A stretch of DNA of 64,000 nt from Algoriphagus sp. PAP.12 (GTDB lineage: Bacteria > Bacteroidota > Bacteroidia > Cytophagales > Cyclobacteriaceae), in the NCBI RefSeq assembly GCF_026652115.1, contig NZ_JAPPSQ010000002.1, forward strand, positions 62,001 through 126,000, written 5' to 3'. Below are positions 51,164 to 60,560 of the stretch, piece after piece. Each line of letters begins with the position of its first letter. Within the stretch, counting starts at the first letter, position 1. Under the pieces are notes generated by a model that was not told the DNA's origin, ran no database searches, and saw nothing but the letters and a program-made list of their open reading frames with translations. A program made the position numbers and the translations under genes.

Positions 51164-52831
51164 TTAATACCTATATAATTTTGTTTGCTTGATCAAGGCA
51201 CCTTCTCGCAATTGAATCAAATACAAGCCAGGCTTGATTCCTTCCAAGAGAACCCTATAAGGTTCCGTGTTAGTACTTCTTTTCAAAATAGTTCTTTGTA
51301 GCTTTTTACCGCTCATATCTACCAATTCGAAAGAACTTTCAAGACCTAATCCAAAGTGAATTTTCAACTCATCTTCCTGCAATGGGTTTGGATAAACCTT
51401 CCAAGGAATGAGCTCGGGTTCTACTTCAACATCCAAAATTTCACCATAGTAAGCATCATAAAAATTAGGAATTCCATACCCTAAATCATTGTCAGGGTTT
51501 TCATATTGAGTAGCACTTCTAAGCAAATTCAATATTAAATCTTCTCGAGTCCATTCTGGTCTTCCTTGCCACAATCCTGCAGCTAGCGAAGATATCTGTG
51601 GAGCTGAAAATGAGGTCCCATTTGCAAAACCAACAGCTCCATTTGAACGGATTAATGCTGTCCCGCTTCCAAATGCTACTAAATCAGGTTTGATTCTGCC
51701 ATCTCCAGTGGGGCCTCTGGAGCTAAAGCCAGAAACTTCCAAATCTTGCTTGACAGAACCTATTGCCAAAACATTTGGAGAATCCGAGGGAGCAACCAAT
51801 GTAGAGGTTTGTGAGCCATAATTCCCAACACTATTCACCACCAAAATCCCCCTTTGGGAAGCCAGGTTAGCGGCTTGAGTGATTACGGTAGTTTGACCGT
51901 CCAGATCCTCCAGCGTATGATTCATACTAGCATCATCAAAATCCCAATACCCCACAGAACTACTGATGATATCCGCTCCCAAAGAATCTGCGAATTCTGC
52001 AGCCCGAAGCCAATTGTATTCTTCTATAGGATATTCGGTAGCCATTTCTTCAGTCATCACCAACACAAAATCCGCATTTGGTGCACCTGCTATCAGGGTC
52101 TCGGACTCATTGGAAGCGATCAAAGAAAGGACATTGGTACCATGCTGATTGTCTTCAAATACATTTTCATTCCAAGGTCTCACAAAGTCACGAGTAGCAA
52201 GGATTTGTCCATTTGCAAACAAATGAGATAAGGCAGAAACTGTATTAGCTCCAGGAAAACCTGCGTCAAAAACTGCTATGGTGATACCATCTCCGAATAA
52301 GCCTTCTTCATGCATATCTGGTATACCCAATAAGTTATTTTGAAAATCAGAAGGGAGCTCCTGACTTTCCAATTTCCTGCTGGCTTTTCCTCCAGGAGGA
52401 CAGATTTTCATAGTAGTGGAAGCATAAATCCGCTTTCCAACTCTCGCATTTGGGCTTGGAATGTAGCCTTTGGCCACTAATTCTACTCTGTCCACAAAAG
52501 GTAAACTTTCCAAAGCTGCAACCCCAGTTTCATCAGTCACAACCAATGAAGCATTCATCCATTTACTTTGATAAAGGATATAATGGGCGATATCAAAAAC
52601 TTGATCGACATATTTTTGAGAAACAGGCAAATCCAAGCTATCCACTTGAACTCCTTCCCTATTTCGTCTTTGGATTGCTTTGGAGGTCAAAAATCCCTGT
52701 GGGTTTTCCAAGCTTAAAGACTCTTGAGGTTTGTATTTATAAAATACAGCATACCTATCCTGTGCCTCGACTTTCAAAATGGTCAGGCTAAAAACAAAGC
52801 CAAAAAGAAAAAGCCACTTACTCTGAACCAT
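51164..52831 (-). CDS. Subtilisin-like serine protease (S8) with T9SS sorting domain
   Basis: The 555-residue exported protease has a Sec signal (ILKVEAQDR), an inhibitor-like propeptide (about 25-150) and an S8 domain with Asp189 in IAVFDAGFPG, His230 in DNQHGTNVL, the oxyanion Asn337 in NSVGNYG and Ser407 in NGTSFSAPQ. Residues about 470-555 form a type IX secretion C-terminal domain (KVYPNP to IKQTKLYRY), so it is secreted or attached to the outer surface. Its start codon overlaps the upstream lipoprotein gene by 14 bases, implying joint expression, and rpe follows after 33 bases. Confidence 0.93.
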   Translation of the reverse strand: MVQSKWLFLFGFVFSLTILKVEAQDRYAVFYKYKPQESLSLENPQGFLTSKAIQRRNREGVQVDSLDLPVSQKYVDQVFDIAHYILYQSKWMNASLVVTDETGVAALESLPFVDRVELVAKGYIPSPNARVGKRIYASTTMKICPPGGKASRKLESQELPSDFQNNLLGIPDMHEEGLFGDGITIAVFDAGFPGANTVSALSHLFANGQILATRDFVRPWNENVFEDNQHGTNVLSLIASNESETLIAGAPNADFVLVMTEEMATEYPIEEYNWLRAAEFADSLGADIISSSVGYWDFDDASMNHTLEDLDGQTTVITQAANLASQRGILVVNSVGNYGSQTSTLVAPSDSPNVLAIGSVKQDLEVSGFSSRGPTGDGRIKPDLVAFGSGTALIRSNGAVGFANGTSFSAPQISSLAAGLWQGRPEWTREDLILNLLRSATQYENPDNDLGYGIPNFYDAYYGEILDVEVEPELIPWKVYPNPLQEDELKIHFGLGLESSFELVDMSGKKLQRTILKRSTNTEPYRVLLEGIKPGLYLIQLREGALIKQTKLYRY

Positions 52832-53486
52832 GACTTACTAATTTCATATGCACTTTACTTCCAGAATCTATCAATTGATCACCCAAGCAATCATTCCTAG
52901 AACAATAAGTTAACACTTCTGAATACAATTCGGTCATTCCTACATCCTTTTGGAACATTTCATAGCGAATATCTCGAAATGTGATTTGATCATCTTCATT
53001 TTCCTGATCAACTTTCAATTCATTAGATTGAGTAAAATTCACTTTGAACTCATCATCTGCAGCATTCCGATATAAGTTTCCATTCCAAGAAGTACCTTCA
53101 GCGATGGCTGCAGGCAAGATTACCAATGGTTGATTTTGAATTGTCCTTATCAAACTACCTTCTCTTTCAAGTAAAGTGTATTCATAGAGCAAAGTCCAAT
53201 TTTCTTGATCTTCAGACTTTCTGCGTTCTACAATAAAGACCTGCTCTTTTGCATCATTCACATAAACTGATCGAATCTTATCCCGATAATAAAAAAAGCT
53301 CTCTTCTGAATCATTTTCACCATAATGGATCAATTCATCCACTTCATATACCCAATAATTCCCAATCAATAATGGGAAATATTCAATGGAGGGATCCATT
53401 TGGGGATCTTCAATTTCTCTTTCACATCCCAATATCAATCCAGAAGTGAAAAGCAGATAAAAAACAAGACGGAAATTGTGTTTCAT
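52818..53486 (-). CDS. Hypothetical lipoprotein preceding the subtilase
   Basis: The 222-residue protein has a lipoprotein signal (SGLILGCERE, Cys21). The mature part is beta-rich with a start of the form EYFPLLIGNYWVYEVDE that is common in Cytophagales lipoproteins, and a C-terminal CSRNDC that may form a disulfide. No family is recognised. The 14-base overlap with the subtilase gene suggests translational coupling; it may be a chaperone, inhibitor or surface partner of the protease, which is inference. Confidence 0.7.
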   Translation of the reverse strand: MKHNFRLVFYLLFTSGLILGCEREIEDPQMDPSIEYFPLLIGNYWVYEVDELIHYGENDSEESFFYYRDKIRSVYVNDAKEQVFIVERRKSEDQENWTLLYEYTLLEREGSLIRTIQNQPLVILPAAIAEGTSWNGNLYRNAADDEFKVNFTQSNELKVDQENEDDQITFRDIRYEMFQKDVGMTELYSEVLTYCSRNDCLGDQLIDSGSKVHMKLVSHGSE

Positions 53487-53600
53487 GAACCCCTAAAAAT
53501 AGAAGGATTCTATCAAAAAACCTTCTTTCCAATGAATCCTTCCTGATATTTACCTTCCCAAAACTGAATTGTTTTTACCTTAGCGGAATAATTTCAAAAA

Positions 53601-54221
53601 ATGGCATTAAGTACTTTTGTAAAAATAGGTGGTATCACCAATCTGAGTGACGCACGCTACTGTGCAGGAATGTATGTTGACGTATTGGGTTTTTGTTTGG
53701 AAGAAAGTTCAGACAAATTTGTTCACCCCACCCAATTTGAGGAGATAACCGGATGGATTTCAGGAATAGAACTGGCCGCAGAGTTTGAATCCGAGGAAGC
53801 AGATTACATCCTTCAGAAATTGGAGAAATACCCAAATATTTCCTGGATCCAACATCAGCGACTGGAAACCCTAGTGGAATTGGCTGATTCTGGTAAAAAC
53901 TTAATCTATGAAGTCAATGTCAATGAGCTAAAGCATTTAGAAAATCAGGTGGCCGATCGTCTAGCCAATTTGGATATTTTTATGTTGGTCCGTGGTCCTC
54001 ATGATAAATTGACTAAAGAAGAGGAAGAGATTATTTTAAAGATTTCTGATAAAGCATCTGTTATTTTAGGCTCGGGAATTTCCGAATTCAATGTAAAGTC
54101 ACTTGTATCAAGTCTCAATTTGTATGGAATCGCATTGGAAGGTGGAGAAGAAATCAAACCGGGATTAAAGGATTTTGATGAATTGGCAGACATCTTAGAA
54201 GAATTAGAAGTAGAAGATTAA
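53601..54221 (+). CDS. TrpF (phosphoribosylanthranilate isomerase)-fold protein lacking catalytic residues
   Basis: The 206-residue protein aligns along its length with TrpF: KIGGITNLSDARYCAGMYVD-type start, LGFCLEES, SVILGSGISEFNVKSL for the phosphate loop, and YGIALEGGEEIKPGLKD for the last catalytic strand. The general-base Cys of KxCGI is Gly10 here, and the general-acid Asp of the DVSSGVE motif is Ala178. Isomerase activity is therefore unlikely. It may bind a phosphorylated metabolite or be a regulator. The gene is alone, in a tight unit with its terminator, with no other trp biosynthesis gene nearby. Confidence 0.75.
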   Translation: MALSTFVKIGGITNLSDARYCAGMYVDVLGFCLEESSDKFVHPTQFEEITGWISGIELAAEFESEEADYILQKLEKYPNISWIQHQRLETLVELADSGKNLIYEVNVNELKHLENQVADRLANLDIFMLVRGPHDKLTKEEEEIILKISDKASVILGSGISEFNVKSLVSSLNLYGIALEGGEEIKPGLKDFDELADILEELEVED

Positions 54222-54227
54222 ATACAT

Positions 54228-54255
54228 GCAAAAGGCTCCTTTCGGAGCCTTTTGC
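54228..54255. terminator. Bidirectional terminator between TrpF-like and aldo/keto reductase genes
   Basis: GCAAAAGGCTCC pairs perfectly with GGAGCCTTTTGC around a 4-base TTTC loop, seven bases past the plus-strand stop and just past the minus-strand stop at 54258. The U tract is short, so efficiency may be modest. Confidence 0.8.
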
Positions 54256-54257
54256 GT

Positions 54258-55208
54258 TTACATTTCAAATAAGTCAGATTTTTTATACGGACTATGATCT
54301 CCTGCAAAGAGGGAGCCGTCCAAAAAACGATGGGAAATCCCTATGTCTTTTAATTCCATCAAGTCATGTTCTGTCAACTTAACATTGATAGAATCAAAAT
54401 TCTCCTTAATTCTACTTTGGTTAATCGATTTTGGAATCACTATTACATCTCGTTGAATAGACCAAGCAATCAATACCTGTCCTGCAGAAACACCTTGACG
54501 ATTGGCTATTTCTTGTACTACTGGATTGACCAATAATTTAGGATCGTTTTTATGCCTCTCAGCTCTAGAATCTGAGGTACCCAAAGGACTATAAGCAGTC
54601 AAAAGAATTTCATGGTCTCTACAAAACTCTACCAATTTTTCCTGTGGAAGAAATGGATGCATTTCAATCTGATTCATTTCAGGGCCTTCTCCTTTCATTT
54701 TCAGCAATTCTTTCAGCTTAGCCTGATTGAAATTAGAAACTCCAATGTGCTTTGTCTTACCCAATTCTTTTTGCTCTTGCATGGCTTCCCAAGTCTGAGT
54801 CAAAGGCACATCTTTATAGGTATAAAATTCTTCTCGAGTTCTAGCAAAACCAACACCATGCTTAAAGGCCACAGGCCAATGCATTAAATACAAATCAAGA
54901 TAATCTAGGCCCAGTTCTTTCAAAGACTTTTCTAAAGCCGGCCCCACGTCTTCATGTCTATGAGAATCATTCCAAAGTTTTGAAGTGATGAATAGGTCTT
55001 CCCTTTTCACCAACCCAGCCTTGATAGCATCAGCTATTCCCTCTCCCACTTCTTGCTCATTGCCATAAGCAGCAGCACAATCAATATGCCGATAGCCTGC
55101 TTCGATTGCCCAAAAAACAGCTTGTTTTACTTCACCAGGGCTACTTTTCCAAGTTCCCAACCCCAGGATTGGAATTGGATCTCCATTTCTGAATTGTAAG
55201 TTTTTCAT
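54258..55208 (-). CDS. Aldo/keto reductase
   Basis: The 316-residue NADPH-dependent reductase has the AKR landmarks: GLGTWKSSPGEV, HIDCAAAYGNEQEVGEGI with catalytic Asp and Tyr, ITSKLWN with Lys, YLMHWPVAF with His, HIGVSNFNQ, and the C-terminal IPKSINQSRIKENFDS cofactor region. It should reduce carbonyl compounds to alcohols. ATG at 55208 is taken because the codon three residues upstream is TTG. It follows the YbjT-like gene by 46 bases and may be expressed with it. Confidence 0.93.
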   Translation of the reverse strand: MKNLQFRNGDPIPILGLGTWKSSPGEVKQAVFWAIEAGYRHIDCAAAYGNEQEVGEGIADAIKAGLVKREDLFITSKLWNDSHRHEDVGPALEKSLKELGLDYLDLYLMHWPVAFKHGVGFARTREEFYTYKDVPLTQTWEAMQEQKELGKTKHIGVSNFNQAKLKELLKMKGEGPEMNQIEMHPFLPQEKLVEFCRDHEILLTAYSPLGTSDSRAERHKNDPKLLVNPVVQEIANRQGVSAGQVLIAWSIQRDVIVIPKSINQSRIKENFDSINVKLTEHDLMELKDIGISHRFLDGSLFAGDHSPYKKSDLFEM

Positions 55209-55254
55209 TTGTTTCAAAAAGAATTTTAAATCATATACGAAATGACAGCATGTG

Positions 55255-56664
55255 TCATCCTATAAATCTTACTTTTTTCTCTAGATAATTTTTAAATCGA
55301 TTCATTACCCATAAATGAATCTTTGCTTGGGTATTCACATAAATAAACCAAGGTAATCGAGGAACAAAATCATGGATGGCAGTTAGAATATACCTGTCAT
55401 CCAAAACACCCCGAAATTCAAGCCAACCAGAATCATATCTCTTGACTAGCCATCCACCTGATATGTAAAATAATTCCCTGTGCTGATCACTCCTATCATG
55501 TACAGGAGTTAATTCCAACATTGGCATTCTTCCATTCATTAAGAAAAAGCCTACCCCTTCCTGACCACTCATTTTTCCATTGATCAGAAATTTAAAAAAC
55601 CAGGGCAACCAGACTCTATATCTCTTGGCAACCCAAGGTATCGAATAGCCTGATTCATTAGAAAGTCGCTGGATACTTCTAACTGTATTTTTTATCCCCT
55701 TTCTCTTATAAAAAGTGGGCAAATATGGTTTTTCATTAGAATTAATGGCTTCTGAAACAGATTCCTCATAATTGAGATAATCAATTTTTTTATCCTTCAG
55801 AGCCAGTTTAGGGTTTACTGTCAGCGTATGCTTCAAACTTTCAACCAACGGAGAAACCAACTGTGATGGACTTTCCCCAAAAAGACCAACCCAAAATTTA
55901 CTCAAGCCTAAGGAAAAGAAAGGTACCGATAAGATCATTCTTTTTTTACCTAAAACTGTCGCCGTTCTTTCAAGCATTTCCCGGTAAGTCAATATTTCAG
56001 GACTTCCGATTTCGATTGCTTGATTGTAAACATTTGAATTTCCAATACAGTGATCTAATATAGTCAAAGTATCCCGAAGGGATATGGGTTGTGTCTTACT
56101 TTCTGTCCACTTTGGGCAGATCATCAGGGGAAGTTTTTGAACCAGATTTTTAATCATATCAAAGCTTGAACCACCCGGTCCAACAATGATTGATGCTCTT
56201 AAGGCCGTCAGGTTGTTTCCTCTCGAACCCAAGACTTGTTCTACTTCCAGTCTGCTTCGGATATGTCTGGAAAGTTTCTCTTCGAAATTATCCGGAATAA
56301 TCCCTCCTAAAAAAATGATCTGACGGACTCCATTTGCCTTTGCTGCCCTACTAAAATTATCTGCCAGTAATAAATCAGTATCTTCAAAACTCCCTTGATT
56401 CAATCGAGTGGAAGAATTCATAGAATGCACCAAATAAATTGCCACATCTACTCCCTTGAGTGCTTCTACCGTGGAAGAAATTGAATACAGCTCTACTTGT
56501 CTCCACTCTACTTCCGATTGCAAATTTGCTTTTACCTTTCTCCTACTCAGACCAATAATATCATATTGATCGTGATAATGATGAATAAACCATCGTCCGA
56601 TATATCCACCAGCTCCAGCTATTGCAACTTTCAGCTTTCTATTTTCGCTTTGGGTAGTAGGCAT
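55255..56664 (-). CDS. YbjT-like NAD(P)-binding protein with DUF2867 domain
   Basis: The 469-residue protein has an N-terminal Rossmann domain of the atypical SDR/NmrA type (VAIAGAGGYIGRWFIHHY at about 13-30, YLVHSMNS, IIFLGGIIPDN) and a C-terminal DUF2867 domain from about 320 that ends in HDFVPRLPWFIYVNTQAKIH. E. coli YbjT has this same architecture; its role is unclear, with possible quinone- or lipid-related reduction. The ATG at 56664 was chosen instead of 56706 because the upstream gene's terminator hairpin (56665-56704) covers the extra codons. Confidence 0.82.
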   Translation of the reverse strand: MPTTQSENRKLKVAIAGAGGYIGRWFIHHYHDQYDIIGLSRRKVKANLQSEVEWRQVELYSISSTVEALKGVDVAIYLVHSMNSSTRLNQGSFEDTDLLLADNFSRAAKANGVRQIIFLGGIIPDNFEEKLSRHIRSRLEVEQVLGSRGNNLTALRASIIVGPGGSSFDMIKNLVQKLPLMICPKWTESKTQPISLRDTLTILDHCIGNSNVYNQAIEIGSPEILTYREMLERTATVLGKKRMILSVPFFSLGLSKFWVGLFGESPSQLVSPLVESLKHTLTVNPKLALKDKKIDYLNYEESVSEAINSNEKPYLPTFYKRKGIKNTVRSIQRLSNESGYSIPWVAKRYRVWLPWFFKFLINGKMSGQEGVGFFLMNGRMPMLELTPVHDRSDQHRELFYISGGWLVKRYDSGWLEFRGVLDDRYILTAIHDFVPRLPWFIYVNTQAKIHLWVMNRFKNYLEKKVRFIG

Positions 56665-56704
56665 AAAAAAAGGGATTGAATATATTTTTAACTTCAATCC
56701 CTTC
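56665..56704 (-). terminator. Terminator of the sugar-oxidation operon
   Basis: On the minus strand AAGGGATTGAA and TTCAATCCCTT flank a 12-base loop, and a run of seven T follows, ending directly before the ATG at 56664. It marks the end of the operon 60479-56727 and decides the start of the YbjT-like gene. Confidence 0.85.
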
Positions 56705-56726
56705 ATTCTGTTTATTTCTTTACCAT

Positions 56727-58079
56727 CTATTTTTCTTGAGCCAAAGAAAAAGCTGCTGTTGTGGTGAAATACTTGGTAATCATATTCGGAACCTCCCAGT
56801 CTGGCATATTTCTACTTTCATAATATTCCAAAAACTGCTCAGTCACTTGAGCAAAGTGTGCTTCATGACCATTGTGGTATTCCTCAGGGATCTTCACCTC
56901 AATTAGTCCAGATGATTTTTCTTCCAAAGAAATTCCAGGATACTTAGCCTGTAAAATTTCAGAGACCGCTTTTTCTAGTGCCTCTTTATTTTCTCCCAAA
57001 AGCTCTACATAAAGAGCCGGCTTATAATTTTCCTCAGCACCTTGACGGATAATTAGATTAGCTTTGGTTCCTCTCATTTTACTGTAATGAGTATCGGCTG
57101 TTCCTTCTGGAGCTTGAAAATTCCAAATAACAGAGACTTTTGCATGAACTCCTTTCAAGGTATAATTCATCACTCCATTTGCCAAGACGTCCAGTTTGCC
57201 ATCTTGACCAAAAGGAGCCGTTTTACCGGTAACTTTTTCGTATTGTTCGGCATTCAAGGAAGTTGGTAACAACTCGGCTTCGAGCATAGCCACGTCTGTG
57301 GTATCCAATATTTGCTCTGGGAAAAGCTCCCACTGTACCAAATCTACAAGGTGGGTCGTCACGTCGACAATTCCTGAACCTTCGATTTCAGTGTCAAAAA
57401 ACCATTCTGGTCTGATCAACGGCTGACCGGAAACATATTTAAAAAAGTGATGAACTGATTCTTTTGTAATAGCTGGGTTATCTAATGTTCCTGTTTCCAC
57501 AGTTCCAAAAACACCTTCAATCATGGAAAGCTCTCGCTGCAATTTGGTAGTAATCTCAAATCGCTCAGTCATGATATCATAAAGCAAAAGGTCTTGCTTT
57601 TCTGCAGAATCAAATGCTTTCAAAAGCTTTTTAAACCCATCATGATTAATCACCAAAGGCTTATCAGCATAGACATTGATTCCATTATCAATAGCAGCAG
57701 AGATGTAGTCAATTTTCCGATCATTCTTCCCTGCTACCACCATCACATTTCCAGGTTTTCGAGAAATCATCTGATTGACGAAATCCGGCCCTTCATAAAT
57801 TTCCAGTTTCCAAGCAGTTGGATCTTCAGAACGAGTATTATAGGATTCAATTCTTTTGAGATATTCCTGTAATTCCTCCCCTTCAGGTGCAAAGACATGA
57901 ATCGTAGAATCAACATTTGGATACATGGATTTATGAATCAGTCCAGCATGAAAATGTCCCGGATCCAAAGTCATAATTTTCACCTCCGTATTTGATACTT
58001 CAGTTTCATCTTTCATTTCAGGTGAAGAACAAGCTGAGAAAATAAGGGCTCCTAAGAGCCCTATTTGTAGTTTTTTCAT
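56727..58079 (-). CDS. Gfo/Idh/MocA family lipoprotein with Oxidoreduct_C-type domain
   Basis: The 450-residue protein has a lipoprotein signal (LIFSACSSPE, Cys17). The Rossmann half shows an unusual start (VKIMTLDPGHFHAGLIHKSM), followed by VMVVAGKNDRKIDYI and the EKP-equivalent YADKPLVI; the C-terminal half (about 230-450) fits a putative oxidoreductase C-terminal domain seen in Bacteroidota Gfo/Idh/MocA relatives. The classic GxGxxG is not present, so it may use NAD differently or be non-oxidative. It follows a Tat-exported Gfo/Idh/MocA gene by 22 bases and is the last gene before the terminator at 56665. Confidence 0.82.
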   Translation of the reverse strand: MKKLQIGLLGALIFSACSSPEMKDETEVSNTEVKIMTLDPGHFHAGLIHKSMYPNVDSTIHVFAPEGEELQEYLKRIESYNTRSEDPTAWKLEIYEGPDFVNQMISRKPGNVMVVAGKNDRKIDYISAAIDNGINVYADKPLVINHDGFKKLLKAFDSAEKQDLLLYDIMTERFEITTKLQRELSMIEGVFGTVETGTLDNPAITKESVHHFFKYVSGQPLIRPEWFFDTEIEGSGIVDVTTHLVDLVQWELFPEQILDTTDVAMLEAELLPTSLNAEQYEKVTGKTAPFGQDGKLDVLANGVMNYTLKGVHAKVSVIWNFQAPEGTADTHYSKMRGTKANLIIRQGAEENYKPALYVELLGENKEALEKAVSEILQAKYPGISLEEKSSGLIEVKIPEEYHNGHEAHFAQVTEQFLEYYESRNMPDWEVPNMITKYFTTTAAFSLAQEK

Positions 58080-58101
58080 ATTATAAAATAATCTAATTCA
58101 A

Positions 58102-59472
58102 TCAGACATTGACATAATCAGTTCCCCAAGGTCGTCTTTGAGGTCTACTTAGATAAGTATTTGCTTCAGGGTCATTAATGAATTCTTCCTTCACAGGATC
58201 CCAAGCCAATTTTCTACCCAACTTCATAGCAATATGACTTACCAAGCAAACAGAACATGCTCTATGGCCTATTTCTACAGGGGAAAGCAATTCATTATTC
58301 CCTTGAATAGCACCCAGCCAGTTACCATGGTGTTCGGTACTTTTTGTCAAATGAATTTCATCTGGTCCAATTACCGAAGTTAAGATTTTTGGATCAGAAG
58401 CATCAAGAGCTTTTGCATTGTTATCCTGAGCAACTGGATCAGAGGATGAAGCTTGGTAACTACCTCTCGATACCCAAATCCAACCATCAGAACCTTCGTA
58501 ACGGATACCATTTGGATAGCCTCCAGATGTAAATACATTCACGCCATTGTCATATTCTTGTTTGACCATGAAATCTCCATGAACATTCCACAGACCAGAT
58601 CTTGGAAATTCAGCAACGGCTTCAACATATCTCGGGCCTGTCAATTCGGTATCCATACCCCAGGCTGCTGAATCATAATGATGTTGACCCCAACCTGTAA
58701 TCATACCTGCACCGTAATTTTCAATTCTCAACCAGCCTGGTCTACTGTAATCATGCTGAGGGTGTACTCCGATTTCAGTATATGGTACTTCTGGAGTGGA
58801 TCCTAACCACATGTCAAAATTCAAATTAGAAGGAATAGGCATCTCAGGAGCTTCAGGACCTGCAGGATCTCCAGGAAGACCAATTCTTACGGTATGTAAC
58901 TTGCCAATTCTTCCATTTCTTACTAATTCAGCCGCAATTCGGAATTGCTCGCTGGATCTTTGCTGGGTTCCAAGCTGTAGGACTACTCCGGTTTTATTCA
59001 CAACATCTACTAATTGACGACCTTCTTTAATCGTCAAGGAAGTTGGTTTCTGTACATAAATATGCTTTCCTGCCAATGCTGCTTCCATTGCAGGTTGAGA
59101 ATGCCAGTGATCGGGAGTTGAAATAACCACGGCATCGATATCTGGATTCAAAAGCATTTCACGGTAATCTCCATATTGCTTTACATCAATATAAGGAGTG
59201 CCCATTTTCTTGGTATAGTATTCTTCTACATACTTCTTACCATCAGCCATCCTTTTACTATCCAAATCTGAAACAGCAATGATTCTAGCTTCATCGTGTC
59301 TCCAAGTTCCTGGCATATCATGATCTCTCGCAATCCTGCCACATCCTATTTGACCTATATTGATTTTATTACTAGGGGCATTTTTACCGAAAACAGAAGC
59401 GGGTACGATAGTCGGGAATCCGAAAGCGGCACCTGCTACAGCCGTTTTCATAATAAAGTCTCTTCTTTTCAT
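58102..59472 (-). CDS. Tat-exported Gfo/Idh/MocA family oxidoreductase
   Basis: The 456-residue protein has a Tat signal (KRRDFIMKTAVAGAAFGFP). Residues 37-160 form the NAD(P)-binding domain with INIGQIGCGRIARDHD, VVISTPDHWHSQPAMEAAL and the loop YVQKPTSLTIKEGR (Gln in place of the usual Glu of EKP, as in many exported members). The C-terminal part is the open-faced sheet with WGQHHYDSAAWGM. Exported members oxidise sugars such as glycosides at C3 with tightly bound NAD. It is the middle gene of a three-gene operon with the DUF6807 and lipoprotein genes. Confidence 0.92.
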   Translation of the reverse strand: MKRRDFIMKTAVAGAAFGFPTIVPASVFGKNAPSNKINIGQIGCGRIARDHDMPGTWRHDEARIIAVSDLDSKRMADGKKYVEEYYTKKMGTPYIDVKQYGDYREMLLNPDIDAVVISTPDHWHSQPAMEAALAGKHIYVQKPTSLTIKEGRQLVDVVNKTGVVLQLGTQQRSSEQFRIAAELVRNGRIGKLHTVRIGLPGDPAGPEAPEMPIPSNLNFDMWLGSTPEVPYTEIGVHPQHDYSRPGWLRIENYGAGMITGWGQHHYDSAAWGMDTELTGPRYVEAVAEFPRSGLWNVHGDFMVKQEYDNGVNVFTSGGYPNGIRYEGSDGWIWVSRGSYQASSSDPVAQDNNAKALDASDPKILTSVIGPDEIHLTKSTEHHGNWLGAIQGNNELLSPVEIGHRACSVCLVSHIAMKLGRKLAWDPVKEEFINDPEANTYLSRPQRRPWGTDYVNV

Positions 59473-59510
59473 AATTTGTGAAAAAGGTATTAGATAAATT
59501 TAAGGGTTTC

Positions 59511-60479
59511 TTATTTAACGAAGGCTCTCCAATAAGCCTCAGCCTCCTCAGCACTCATGGTTCCATCAAAAACAATCATTCTGTACTTCAGGCTATATTT
59601 TTTATTAGGTAGAATCTCCCAAGATTCATGGCGAATAGGAGTAAATTCCACAAAGACATTTCCTTTTCTGTCGTAATTTTCTTCTGGCCAAACTCTTAAA
59701 GGCTCAGGATGAGCTTTGTTGGTATTATGACTTAATATTAACAATCCGCTTGTTCCTTCTGGAGCATCTGTTTCACCCGTGATTAATACCCATTTAGCTT
59801 CACTGCTATCGGCATTTTTGCGGTCTTTTCCTTCGGAAGTCAAGATCACACTATTATCAGATCCCCACACTTCTGTGGCTCTGAATCCTAAACCTCCTCC
59901 ATATCTATAGTCATCCAATAGTATTCCTCCCGGATTTTTGGTAGAAATCGTCGAGGTGTAATCCACCATGTATCGCCCTTTGTCAGCAGGCTTTACTTTG
60001 ATCCTTAAATCCTCCTCGATTGCGATCTTTTGAGATTCGGGAGCTTTCAGATCATAGTGATTTTGACGGACATTCAACTCCGCAGCACCACCTGCTTGCT
60101 TTTTGGAAATAACATGAGAAAAGTCCACTCGGCCCTTTCCATCTCCCAAATTCCAAAAATCCACTTCCCGCCCATCAATAGTCGCTCTAGTCCAAGGGCC
60201 CCAAATCCCATAGTGATGGTAATGATCCTTGGGCTGGATTCTGGTTAAGACCTGACCGCTTGGTGATGTGAGTGGATGGATAAATCCAGATTTACTGTAG
60301 TCTTCTTTAATTCCTTCAGGAACTGGAACTTTGGATTTTTGATAGGTCAAAACAGTCTGACCATCGATAGTAAAATCAACTCCATCAGGAGTCTCATTCA
60401 TGGCTACTTTTTGCGAAAACGATAGCGTAGAAAAAAGTAGAAAAACAGGTGCTAGAAGTAATTTCCTTTTGAAATTCAT
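59511..60479 (-). CDS. DUF6807 (PmoA-like) exported protein
   Basis: The 322-residue protein has a Sec signal (STLSFSQKV). It belongs to the family often labelled methane oxygenase PmoA, now DUF6807, with DHYHHYGIWGPWT, VDFWNLGDGKGRV and GLGFRATEVWG. The family forms a beta-sandwich found in sugar-related operons beside Gfo/Idh/MocA genes; it is not a methane monooxygenase. It opens the operon (38-base gap to the next gene) and is divergent from the ThuA gene with 81 bases between. Confidence 0.85.
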   Translation of the reverse strand: MNFKRKLLLAPVFLLFSTLSFSQKVAMNETPDGVDFTIDGQTVLTYQKSKVPVPEGIKEDYSKSGFIHPLTSPSGQVLTRIQPKDHYHHYGIWGPWTRATIDGREVDFWNLGDGKGRVDFSHVISKKQAGGAAELNVRQNHYDLKAPESQKIAIEEDLRIKVKPADKGRYMVDYTSTISTKNPGGILLDDYRYGGGLGFRATEVWGSDNSVILTSEGKDRKNADSSEAKWVLITGETDAPEGTSGLLILSHNTNKAHPEPLRVWPEENYDRKGNVFVEFTPIRHESWEILPNKKYSLKYRMIVFDGTMSAEEAEAYWRAFVK

Positions 60480-60560
60480 GCAAGATTCAGGTTATTAGGC
60501 ATTCGAATTCAAGTTATAAATTCTCTATTAAAACCCATTTAAAGTTTAATTGAATACCCC

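Noticed and set aside
55242-55258. Small inverted repeat ATGACA/TGTCAT overlapping the stop of the YbjT-like gene
   Set aside because: Only six pairs with no T run; could be an operator or chance, too weak to list as terminator or site.
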